Shown here piece by piece: positions 43,258-50,945 of a stretch of DNA of 64,000 nucleotides. The translations under genes were made by a program, and so were the position numbers. This stretch comes from Pseudomonas putida (GTDB lineage: Bacteria; Pseudomonadota; Gammaproteobacteria; Pseudomonadales; Pseudomonadaceae). Each line of letters starts with the position of its first letter. Position 1 is the first letter of the stretch. The DNA is taken from contig NZ_JANHLK010000025.1 of the NCBI RefSeq assembly GCF_028682635.1, positions 1 to 64,000 of the forward strand, in the 5' to 3' direction. The notes beneath the pieces were generated by a model. The model worked only from the letters and a program-made list of their open reading frames with translations. It was not told the DNA's origin and did not search any database.

Positions 43258-43288
43258 AACCCGACTGGCTTTTCAGTGCCGTCGGGTT
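43258..43288 (-). terminator. Intra-operon hairpin between lolD and lolE (terminator or attenuator)
   Basis: On the minus strand AACCCGAC-GGC-ACTGAAAA-GCC-A-GTCGGGTT is a stem of eleven pairs with one bulged A. It is followed by TTCTATTTTTATAC, the look of an intrinsic terminator. It lies in the 66-base gap between the lolD stop (43297) and the lolE start (43230), inside the operon. Confidence 0.6.
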
Positions 43289-43296
43289 GCAACCGG

Positions 43297-43980
43297 TCAG
43301 ATAGGCGTCAGGCAACCTTCCTGCAAGTGCAGGACGCGGTCCATCTGGCGGGCCAGGTTCATGTCGTGGGTCACCACCAGGAACGCCGTGCGCATCGAGG
43401 TGCTGAGTTCCAGCATCAAGTCCTGGATGCCCTGGGCGGTGTGGGAGTCGAGGTTGCCGGTCGGCTCGTCGAGCATCACCAGGCCCGGATTGTTCACCAG
43501 GGCGCGGGCGATGGCCACGCGCTGGCGTTCGCCACCGGACAGCTCCGCCGGCTTGTGCTCCAGTCGGTGGCCCAGCCCTACCCGCGTCAGCAACGCGGTG
43601 GCACGTTGACGCGCCTCGGGGATCGCGGTCTTGCCGATCAGCAGCGGCATGCAGACGTTCTCCAGGGCGGTGAATTCCGGCAGCAGGTGGTGGAACTGGT
43701 ACACGAAGCCCAGGGCACGGTTACGCAGCAGCCCGCGTTTTTTCTCGCTCAGCGCCGACAGCTCTTCGCCGTCGAGCCAGACGCTGCCCTTGGTCGGCGT
43801 ATCGAGGCCGCCCAGCAGGTTGAGCAAGGTGCTCTTGCCCGAGCCCGACTTGCCGACGATCGCCACACGCTCGCCCGGGTGCAACTCCAGTTGCAGGCCC
43901 GCCAACACTTCCACCGACTCTGGGCCTTCCTCGTAGGATTTGCCCAGGCTGCGGCAGCTCAAGATTGCTTTATCACTCAT
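43297..43980 (-). CDS. lolD: Lipoprotein-releasing ABC transporter ATPase
   Basis: 227 aa, the standard LolD length. Walker A is GKSGSGKSTLLNLLGGLDTP, the signature motif LSGGERQRVAIARAL, Walker B LVMLDEPTGNLD, and the H-loop VVTHDMNLARQMD. FHHLLPEFTALEN is the Q-loop region that contacts the LolC/E coupling helices. The start is ATG 43980; an ATG at 43995 with a better upstream GGAGG is a real alternative that would overlap lolC. lolC precedes it, nearly touching. Confidence 0.95.
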   Translation of the reverse strand: MSDKAILSCRSLGKSYEEGPESVEVLAGLQLELHPGERVAIVGKSGSGKSTLLNLLGGLDTPTKGSVWLDGEELSALSEKKRGLLRNRALGFVYQFHHLLPEFTALENVCMPLLIGKTAIPEARQRATALLTRVGLGHRLEHKPAELSGGERQRVAIARALVNNPGLVMLDEPTGNLDSHTAQGIQDLMLELSTSMRTAFLVVTHDMNLARQMDRVLHLQEGCLTPI

Positions 43981-43987
43981 GCCCGAC

Positions 43988-45238
43988 TCACTCATAACGT
44001 AGCGCCTCCGCCGGCTGGGTGCGCGCGGCACGCCAGGCGGGATACAGGGTGGCGAGGAAACTCAGGACCAACGCCGCGCAGCAGACCATCAGGACATCCT
44101 GGCTCTGCACCTGCGACGGCAGGTAATCGATGAAATACACGTCGGCGTTGAGGAATTTGTGGCCGATCAGGCCTTCAAGCGCCGAGATCGCCGCGCTGAC
44201 ATTGAGCGCGGCGAAGATCCCGACCACCGCGCCGATGGCCGTGCCGACCACGCCGATCACCGTGCCCTGGACCATGAACGTGCGCATGATCGTGCCCGGC
44301 GTGGCGCCGAGGGTGCGCAGGATCGCGATGTCACTCTTCTTGTCGTTCACCACCATCACCAGCGTGGAAATGATGTTGAACGCAGCGACCGCGACGATCA
44401 GCAGCAGCAACAGGCCGATCATGGCTTTTTCCATGCGGATCGCCTGGTATAGGTTGCCGTGGGTGCGGGTCCAGTCGCGGGCATAGAAACGGTCCTCGCC
44501 CAGCTCGCGGGCGATGCTCCACGCCGTGCGCGGCGCCTGGAACAGGTCGTCGAACTTCAGCCGCAGGCCCTGCACCTGATCCGGCTTCCAGCGATGCAGG
44601 CGCGCCAGGTCCTGGAGATTGGTGATGCCCAGGTAACCATCGAGCTCGCCGGCGCCGACATGGAAGATGCCGACCACGGTGAAGCGCTTCATGCGCGGGA
44701 ACATCCCGGCGGGAGTCACGGTGACTTCCGGCGCGACGAACGTCAGCTTGTCGCCGATGGCCGCACCGAGCTTGGCCGCCGCCTTGTCGCCGATGACGAT
44801 GCCGAACTCGCCCGGCGCCAGGTCGTCGAGTTTGCCCTGGGTCATGAAGTTGTCGATGATCGATACCTGGCGTTCCTGCGCCGGGTCGATGGCATTGAGC
44901 AGGATCTTGTTGACCTTGCCGTTGTTGGTCAGCAAACCCTGCATCTGCGTGAACGGCGCCACGGCCGTCACCTGAGGGTTCTGCTTGACCTTGGCGGCCA
45001 GGCCCTGCCAATCGCTGAGCGGCTCGCCGGATTCGATGGTCGCGTGGGGCACCATGCCCAGCACGCGGGTGCGCATCTCATGATCGAAGCCGTTCATGAC
45101 CGACAGCACCACGATCATCACGACCACGCCAAGGGCGAGTCCGATCATCGAGGTCAGGGAAATGAATGACACAAAATGATTGCGACGCTTTGCACGGGTA
45201 TAACGCGTGCCGATAAATACGAAGAGAGGTCTGAACAT
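43988..45238 (-). CDS. lolC: Lipoprotein-releasing ABC transporter membrane subunit (LolC)
   Basis: 416 aa, paralogue of the lolE product with the same four-helix MacB/FtsX layout. Start MFRPLFVFIGTRYTRAKRR; periplasmic arm with FTQMQGLLTNNGKVNKI, which corresponds to the LolA-hook region in LolC. TM3-4 have ISTLVMVVNDKKSDIAILRT, ending WRAARTQPAEALRYE. It is first in the lolCDE operon. Assignment of this copy as LolC rather than LolE follows gene order. A divergent PilZ-domain gene starts about 95 bases away and shares the promoter region. Confidence 0.92.
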   Translation of the reverse strand: MFRPLFVFIGTRYTRAKRRNHFVSFISLTSMIGLALGVVVMIVVLSVMNGFDHEMRTRVLGMVPHATIESGEPLSDWQGLAAKVKQNPQVTAVAPFTQMQGLLTNNGKVNKILLNAIDPAQERQVSIIDNFMTQGKLDDLAPGEFGIVIGDKAAAKLGAAIGDKLTFVAPEVTVTPAGMFPRMKRFTVVGIFHVGAGELDGYLGITNLQDLARLHRWKPDQVQGLRLKFDDLFQAPRTAWSIARELGEDRFYARDWTRTHGNLYQAIRMEKAMIGLLLLLIVAVAAFNIISTLVMVVNDKKSDIAILRTLGATPGTIMRTFMVQGTVIGVVGTAIGAVVGIFAALNVSAAISALEGLIGHKFLNADVYFIDYLPSQVQSQDVLMVCCAALVLSFLATLYPAWRAARTQPAEALRYE

Positions 45239-45332
45239 GTCGGGGCTTGTTCGGAGGGAAAAGGAACGTCCTTGTGGCGGGGGTCGATAACCAGCTTTAC
45301 ACTCAGACCACCGCCGCTACCATGGGTTCGCC

Positions 45333-45914
45333 ATGTCGACATTAGATGAAGAAGATCGCCGCGAATACTACCGTATCGAGGACATGATCGCACTGGAAAT
45401 TCGGCCCCTGTCCGCCCTCGAAGCCGCCGGGCAGGAAGTGTTGCAGGATGCTTCCCCACTGTTCAATCTGCTCAGCGAACTGCACCTGAGCGAATTCGAG
45501 TCGCAGCACCTGCTGCGCCAGATCAGCGAGCGCGACCGCAACCTCGCGGCGTTCCTCAAATCCCAGAACAAGCGCATCGATCTGCTCAGCCAGGTGATCG
45601 CCATCACCGTGCTCGGGCAGATCGGCGAACCGCAGCCGGTGATCATCTCCGAAGGCGGCATCGACTTCCAGCACCCTTCCCCCATCGCCGCCGGTTCGCG
45701 CCTGTCGATCAAGCTGGTGCTGATGCCCCAGGCCCTGGGCCTGTTGCTGCGTGCGCGCGTCACCCATTGCGACCGCAAGGGCGATGGCTTTGATGTCGGC
45801 ACCGAGTTCGAACACCTGACCGATGCCCAGCGGCAACTGTTGGCGCGCCATATCTTGCAGAAGCAGGCCCAGGAACGACGCCTGGCCCGCGAACTGAACG
45901 AATCAGGCATTTAA
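45333..45914 (+). CDS. PilZ-domain c-di-GMP-binding protein
   Basis: 193 aa. The N-terminus holds the arginine motif R-x-x-x-R (EEDRREYYRIED), and a C-terminal beta barrel (RLSIKLVLMPQALGLLLRAR, CDRKGDGFDVGTEFEHLTD) completes a PilZ-like fold after a long helical insert. The second signature (DxSxxG) is not clearly present, so c-di-GMP binding is likely but not certain. glpQ-like and sthA genes follow. As I recall, this gene stands in the same order in P. aeruginosa (PA2989). Confidence 0.8.
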   Translation: MSTLDEEDRREYYRIEDMIALEIRPLSALEAAGQEVLQDASPLFNLLSELHLSEFESQHLLRQISERDRNLAAFLKSQNKRIDLLSQVIAITVLGQIGEPQPVIISEGGIDFQHPSPIAAGSRLSIKLVLMPQALGLLLRARVTHCDRKGDGFDVGTEFEHLTDAQRQLLARHILQKQAQERRLARELNESGI

Positions 45915-45928
45915 ATAAAGGAATAATC

Positions 45929-46651
45929 GTGACCCTCATCTACGGCCACCGCGGCGCCAAGGGCGAAGCACCGGAAAACACCCTGACCAGCTTTCAGGAA
46001 TGTCTCAAGCACGGCGTACGCCGTTGTGAACTGGACCTGCACCTGTCCATGGACGGCGAGCTGATGGTCATCCACGACCCGACGCTCAAGCGCACCACTG
46101 ACCGGCGCGGCAAGGTGGTCGAGCACACTGCAGCGGAGCTGGTGACCTACGACGCGCGCAAGGGTGGCCCGGGCTGGATCAAACCGTGCCCGATCCCGAC
46201 CCTCGAAGAGCTGTTCGAGCAATGCGATTTCGAGCATTGGCAACTGGAGGTCAAGAGCGCTTCACGCACCCGCGCCGCGACGACAGTGCTGGCGATTCGC
46301 GAAATGGCCCAACGGCATGGCCTGCTGGACAGGATCACCATCACCTCGAGTTCGCGGGAAGTGTTAAAGGCGGCTCTGGACCTGGTGCCGGACGTGTCCC
46401 GCGGCCTGGTGGCCGAATACGCCTGGCTCGACCCGTTAAAGGTCGCCCAAGGCTACGGCTGCGAGATCCTCGCGCTGAACTGGACCCTGTGTACGCCGGA
46501 ACGCCTGCAGAAGGCGCAGCGCCAGGGGCTGCATGTGTCGGTGTGGACAGTCAACGAACCCGCGCTGATGCGCAGGCTCGCTGATTTCGGCGTTGACAGC
46601 CTGATTACAGACTTTCCCGGTTTGGCCACTGCCACGCTCGAGAATTGCTGA
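45929..46651 (+). CDS. ugpQ: Glycerophosphodiester phosphodiesterase
   Basis: 240 aa, cytosolic (no signal peptide), UgpQ type rather than periplasmic GlpQ. It hydrolyses glycerophosphodiesters from phospholipid turnover to glycerol 3-phosphate. GDPD motifs are GHRGAKGEAPENTLTSF (catalytic His and metal Glu), ELDLHLSMDGELMVIHDPTL (second His) and WQLEVKSASR. GTG 45929 with AAAGGAA upstream is the start. It converges on sthA, with a GC-rich hairpin between them. Confidence 0.92.
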   Translation: MTLIYGHRGAKGEAPENTLTSFQECLKHGVRRCELDLHLSMDGELMVIHDPTLKRTTDRRGKVVEHTAAELVTYDARKGGPGWIKPCPIPTLEELFEQCDFEHWQLEVKSASRTRAATTVLAIREMAQRHGLLDRITITSSSREVLKAALDLVPDVSRGLVAEYAWLDPLKVAQGYGCEILALNWTLCTPERLQKAQRQGLHVSVWTVNEPALMRRLADFGVDSLITDFPGLATATLENC

Positions 46652-46662
46652 AATCGGTCTCC

Positions 46663-46687
46663 CCGGCCGGCTCAGGCCACCGGCCGG
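46663..46687. terminator. Hairpin between convergent ugpQ and sthA
   Basis: CCGGCCGG-CTCAGGCCA-CCGGCCGG is a perfect eight-base GC palindrome pair. It lies a few bases after the ugpQ stop and before the sthA stop. There is no T run, so it may act as a bidirectional pause or stabilising 3' hairpin rather than a classical terminator. Confidence 0.5.
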
Positions 46688-46693
46688 AGCCGC

Positions 46694-48088
46694 TCAAAAA
46701 AGCCGGTTGAGGCCGTCGTACGCGGCGACCCGATAGGCTTCGGCCATGGTCGGGTAGTTGAACGTGGTATTGACGAAATACTTCAAGGTGTTCAGCTCGC
46801 CCGGCTGGTTCATGATCGCCTGGCCGATGTGCACGATCTCCGATGCCTGGTAGCCGAAGCAGTGAACGCCCAGCACTTCCAGGGTTTCACGGTGGAACAG
46901 GATCTTCAGCATGCCTTGCGGCTCGCCGGCGATCTGCGCCCGGGCCATGCTCTTGAAGAACGCCTTGCCCACTTCGTACGGCACCTTGGCCTGGGTCAGC
47001 TCCTGCTCGTTCTTGCCGATCGAACTGATCTCCGGAATGGTGTAGATCCCGGTCGGTACGTCGTTGACGAAGCGCCAGCTGCCGTTGTCGACGATGCTGC
47101 CAGCGGCCGAACGGCCCTGGTCGTGGGCGGCACTGGCCAGGCTCGGCCAGCCAATCACGTCACCGGCGCCGTAGATGTTCTGGATCCCGGTGCGGTACGC
47201 CTCGTCGACTTCGATCTGGCCACGGCTGTTGACCTTCACGCCGATGTTTTCCAGGCCCAGCTGGTCGGTGTTGCCGGTGCGGCCGTTGCACCAGAGCAAG
47301 GCGTCGGCCTTGATCTTCTTGCCGGACTTGAGGTGCAGGATCACACCGTTGTCCACGCCTTCGACGCGGTCGTACTCTTCGTTGTGGCGAACAGTGATGT
47401 TGTTGTTGCTGAAGTGGTAGCTCAACGCCTGGGAAATTTCCGAGTCGAGGAAGCTCAGCAACTGGCCGCGGTTGTCCACCAGCTCGACCAACACACCCAG
47501 GCCACTGAAGATCGACGCGTATTCGCAACCGATCACGCCGGCGCCGTAAACGATGAGTTTACGCGGGGTGTGGCCGAGGCTGAGGATGGTGTCGCTATCG
47601 TAGATACGCGGGTGATGGAAATCGATGTCGGCCGGGCGATAAGGGCGCGAACCGGTGGCGATGATGATGTGCTTGGCCACCAGTTTTTCCACCACGCCAT
47701 TGGCGCAGACCACTTCGATGGTTTGCTCGTCGGCGAAACTGCCGGTGCCGAAGAATACATCGACGCGGTTACGGGCGTAGTAGCCGGTGCGCGAGGCGAC
47801 TTGCTTGGAGATCACTTTCTCGGCGCTTTTCAACACGTCCGGGAACGAGAACCAGCGCGGCTCACCAATGGCCCGGAACATCGGGTTGGTGTTGAACTGC
47901 ATGATCTGCCGGACCGAGTGACGCAGTGCCTTGGACGGGATGGTGCCCAAGTGAGTGCAGTTGCCGCCGACCTGGCGACGGCTGTCGACCATCGCCACCT
48001 TGCGCCCTGCCTTGGCGGCGTTCATTGCCGCGCCTTCCCCCGCCGGGCCGGAACCCAACACCACCACGTCGTAGTTGTAGACAGCCAT
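46694..48088 (-). CDS. sthA: Soluble pyridine nucleotide transhydrogenase
   Basis: 464 aa, the E. coli SthA/UdhA length. It reoxidises NADPH with NAD+ and helps redox balance in the cytosol. The FAD site is VVVLGSGPAGEGAAMNAAKA and the redox-region GGNCTHLGTIPSKALRHSV keeps only one Cys, as usual for SthA. The NAD(P) site is LIVYGAGVIGCEYASIF, with GRTGNTDQLGLE and the dimerisation domain at the C-terminus. The start ATG follows GAGGAG. apbE lies upstream on the same strand, about 207 bases away. Confidence 0.96.
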   Translation of the reverse strand: MAVYNYDVVVLGSGPAGEGAAMNAAKAGRKVAMVDSRRQVGGNCTHLGTIPSKALRHSVRQIMQFNTNPMFRAIGEPRWFSFPDVLKSAEKVISKQVASRTGYYARNRVDVFFGTGSFADEQTIEVVCANGVVEKLVAKHIIIATGSRPYRPADIDFHHPRIYDSDTILSLGHTPRKLIVYGAGVIGCEYASIFSGLGVLVELVDNRGQLLSFLDSEISQALSYHFSNNNITVRHNEEYDRVEGVDNGVILHLKSGKKIKADALLWCNGRTGNTDQLGLENIGVKVNSRGQIEVDEAYRTGIQNIYGAGDVIGWPSLASAAHDQGRSAAGSIVDNGSWRFVNDVPTGIYTIPEISSIGKNEQELTQAKVPYEVGKAFFKSMARAQIAGEPQGMLKILFHRETLEVLGVHCFGYQASEIVHIGQAIMNQPGELNTLKYFVNTTFNYPTMAEAYRVAAYDGLNRLF

Positions 48089-48295
48089 GCGTACTCCTCA
48101 GAACAGGCCGTGGCGCCAGCGGCACCTGCGGCTAAATCACGCCAATCTGTGGCATGAAGGAACAATTTGGGGCCCATGCAGAACCCGGACACAGTCTATA
48201 GAAGCGTCAACGCCGCGCACATTAACCCTTGGTCGCGTCGTAGGCTAGTTTTGCCTGCACTACAACGCCAGGTTTCAATGCCTGAATCGCCGTTA

Positions 48296-49321
48296 TCATT
48301 CGGTTTTTTCGCCACTCAGGCGTGCAAAAGCCTGACTGCTGCGTGTGACGAAACCTGTATCGGTGCGCATCACAAAAAATGCGCCGATGCCGTGTTTTTC
48401 CGCGTAGTCCCAGCCCCGCTCCGGGCCAAGAATCAGCAACAGCGTCGATAAGCCATCGGCCATCAGCGCTGAAGGATGAATCACAGTGACTGACGCCAGG
48501 TTGTGTGAGACCGGTGTACCGGTCCGGGCATCGAGGGTGTGGGAAAAACGCTGGCCACCCTGTACGAAATAATGTCGGTAGTCGCCGGACGTGGACAGGC
48601 CATAGCCGTCGACAGCGATGATGCGCTCGGTCACTTGTTGATCGTCGCGGGGTTCCTCCAGGGCGATGCGCCAAGGAGTGCCGTCCAGTTTGCGGCCGGC
48701 CGCCTTGAGTTCGCCGGTGGCTTCGGCGAGGTAGTCGTGGATGCCCATGGCCTCGAGCTTCGCGGCGATGGTGTCCACCGCGTACCCGGCCGCGATGCTG
48801 TTGAAGTCGACTTCGACGGCGGCATCCTTGCACAGCTGGTCACCGTCGATGCGCAGATGCTCGTGACCGACACGTCGGCGCGCCTCGGCCAGCGCTTGGG
48901 TAGTGGGGATTTTTTCTTCACGGGCCTGTGGGCCGAAACCCCAGAGATTCAGAAGCGGCTCCACGGTCAAATCGAAAGAGCCCTCGCTTTGCACTGACAA
49001 CTGCTCGCCGACGCGGACCAATTCGAGGATCGGCGCGGGCATGACCAGACAGTGATTGGCGGGCAAAGCGTTGAAGCGCTCGATGTCCGAGTCGCTGCGG
49101 TAGGTCGACATTTGCCGGTCGACTTCAGCCAGGATCTTTTCCACCTGAGCCTGGACCTCTGCCGGGGCAGGAAGGCCGGCGTGTCGCACGTACTTGATCG
49201 ACCAGGTGCTGCCCATGGTCGGCCCGCCGAAGCTTTCCATGGATTCGCCGTTGCCGCAGGCGGACAAGGTGCCCATCAACACAAAAACAACGGCCTGCCA
49301 CCTGTTCAACAAATCCCCCAC
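48296..49321 (-). CDS. apbE: FAD:protein FMN transferase (ApbE) lipoprotein
   Basis: 341 aa from GTG 49321. It attaches FMN to threonine in target flavoproteins (e.g. NqrB/C, RnfG). A lipoprotein signal is visible (RWQAVVFVLMGTLSACGNG, lipobox LSAC). ApbE body: GPTMGSTWSIKYV, NLWGFGPQAREE, VDFNSIAAGYAVDTIAAKL, DGYGLSTSGDYRHYF, HTLDARTGTPVSHN and SALMADGLSTLLLILG (metal and FAD site). The start is uncertain: ATG 49360 would give an overlong leader, and TTG 49312 is possible. As I recall, in P. aeruginosa the nqr genes follow this locus; they are absent here. Confidence 0.9.
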   Translation of the reverse strand: MGDLLNRWQAVVFVLMGTLSACGNGESMESFGGPTMGSTWSIKYVRHAGLPAPAEVQAQVEKILAEVDRQMSTYRSDSDIERFNALPANHCLVMPAPILELVRVGEQLSVQSEGSFDLTVEPLLNLWGFGPQAREEKIPTTQALAEARRRVGHEHLRIDGDQLCKDAAVEVDFNSIAAGYAVDTIAAKLEAMGIHDYLAEATGELKAAGRKLDGTPWRIALEEPRDDQQVTERIIAVDGYGLSTSGDYRHYFVQGGQRFSHTLDARTGTPVSHNLASVTVIHPSALMADGLSTLLLILGPERGWDYAEKHGIGAFFVMRTDTGFVTRSSQAFARLSGEKTE

Positions 49322-49373
49322 TCCCAAAGCACTTCCTGACCCAACGCCAAGGTGAGCCATTATGCGATAGAAC

Positions 49374-49463
49374 TGTAGGAGCGAGCTTGCTCGCGAAGGC
49401 GTAGTGTCATTCACCAATGATGTTGCCTGACACGCCGCCTTCGCGAGCAAGCCCGCTCCCACA
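49374..49463. repeat. REP pair, GAGC(T/G)TGCTCGCGAAGGC family
   Basis: TGTAGGAGCGAGCTTGCTCG and the reverse complement CGAGCAAGCCCGCTCCCACA, with CGAAGGCG/CGCCTTCG extending the stem inward. It separates the apbE promoter side from the end of the outer-membrane factor gene and marks the left border of the accessory region. Confidence 0.85.
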
Positions 49464-49496
49464 GGGGGGATTTGTGGTGTGAATGAATTGGCGTGG

Positions 49497-50936
49497 TCAA
49501 CGTTCCGCCATCTTCAAGGATTGGCTCCACCCTCCCCCCAGCGCCTTGTACAACGTCACCTGATTGATCTCCCGCGCCAACTCCAGCTGCGCCCATTTCT
49601 GCTGCGCATCGAACAACGACCGCTGCGCATCCATGGTGGAAAAATAGCTGTCCAGCCCCGATTCGAAACGCAGGCGCGACTGCCGGTAGGCTTCCTGATA
49701 ATCCCCCACCAGTTTTTTCTGGTACTCGACCTGAGTGAGCATTTCCTGGCGCGCATTCAGGGCATCGGCCGCCTCCCGAAAAGCGTTCTGCACCGTGGCT
49801 TCATAGGCCGCCGCCTGGCCGGCGAATCGAGCGTGACTGGCATCGACCTGCGCCCGTCGCGCGCCGCCGTCGAGCAAGGGCAGCGAGCCGGCCAGCGCCA
49901 CCGACCAGAACTCCGCCGGGCCAGTAAGCAACTGGGAAAACTCTCCGGTCAGGCTGCCCAATGCCGAGGTCAGGGAAAAGGTCGGGAAGTACGCCGTGCG
50001 CGCCGCGCCGATATCCGCGTTGGCCGCACGCAGTTGCGCCTCGGCGGACATGATGTCGGGCCGCCGCTCGACCAGCGCCGAAGGCAAACCCGCCGGCACG
50101 TCCAGCGTCGCCAACTGCTCCCCCAACGCGCCGGTCGGCAGCAACCCCACCGGCACCGGTTGCCCCACCAACACCCGCAGCGCATTGCTGTCCTGCGCCA
50201 CTTGCATGCGATAGGTATTGACCTGCACCGCCGCGGTGTTGGTTTGCGCATCCGCCTGATGCACATCGATCCGCGCACTGGAACCGAGGTTATAGCTCTT
50301 GCGCAACAACTGCCCGTAACGATCCTGGGATTGCCAGGTGTTCTGCGCCAGGTCGAGCAGATGCTGGTTGGCCTTGAGGCTCAGCCAGGTGCTGGCGACT
50401 TCGCCGATCAGCGCCAGCCGCGCCGTCTGATAATCCGCCTCGGACGCTTCGAAGCGCGCCCCGGCGGCATTGCGCTGACTGCGGATACGCCCGAACAGGT
50501 CCAACTCGTAGGAGGTAAAGCCCGCCGTTGCCTGATAGGTGTTGGCGATACTGCCAGCGGTATCGCCGCCTCCGGGTGTGCGCACCAGCGGCGGCAACTT
50601 GCTGCGACCGGCGTAAGTGTCGATGCCGATCGTAGGAAAAAGCCCCGAACGCGCACTGTCATACCCGGCCCGCGCCTCTTCGACACTGGCCGCGAACTGT
50701 CGCAGGCTGCGGTTGTTGGCCAGGGCCATGTCGATCAACTGGCGCAGTCGCTCGTCGACCACAAAACCGCGCCAGTCCTTATCGAACGCCTGCTTGCCGC
50801 TGCAGCACTCACCAGCGGTATTGGCCGGCCATTGCTGGTCGATGGGTGCTTCGGGTTTCTCGTAGGTCGGCTCCAGCGAACAACCACCGAGCAAAAACAA
50901 TGTCATGAAACATGTAGTGGGCAAGCAACTGTTCAT
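49497..50936 (-). CDS. TolC/OprM-type outer-membrane factor lipoprotein (last gene of EPS-like operon)
   Basis: 479 aa. Lipobox FLLGGC then SLEP; two repeated OEP domains with the typical helix ends (DYQTARLALIGEVASTWLSL; AYEATVQNAFREAADALNAR) and the conserved RPDI (VERRPDIMSAEAQLRAANAD). It is a NodT-family channel expected to trimerise as a trans-periplasmic tunnel. Such channels normally serve RND or ABC pumps; here it ends an operon with a glycan synthase and a HlyD adaptor. ATG 50936 is nine bases after the synthase stop, with AGGTG upstream. It is the probable exit duct for the polymer. Confidence 0.88.
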   Translation of the reverse strand: MNSCLPTTCFMTLFLLGGCSLEPTYEKPEAPIDQQWPANTAGECCSGKQAFDKDWRGFVVDERLRQLIDMALANNRSLRQFAASVEEARAGYDSARSGLFPTIGIDTYAGRSKLPPLVRTPGGGDTAGSIANTYQATAGFTSYELDLFGRIRSQRNAAGARFEASEADYQTARLALIGEVASTWLSLKANQHLLDLAQNTWQSQDRYGQLLRKSYNLGSSARIDVHQADAQTNTAAVQVNTYRMQVAQDSNALRVLVGQPVPVGLLPTGALGEQLATLDVPAGLPSALVERRPDIMSAEAQLRAANADIGAARTAYFPTFSLTSALGSLTGEFSQLLTGPAEFWSVALAGSLPLLDGGARRAQVDASHARFAGQAAAYEATVQNAFREAADALNARQEMLTQVEYQKKLVGDYQEAYRQSRLRFESGLDSYFSTMDAQRSLFDAQQKWAQLELAREINQVTLYKALGGGWSQSLKMAER

Positions 50937-50945
50937 GGCGCGCAC

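Noticed and set aside
48221..48298. 25-codon ORF (MITAIQALKPGVVVQ...) overlapping the apbE stop
   Set aside because: The frame is short, has no own ribosome site and no recognisable family; coupling alone is not enough to call a gene.
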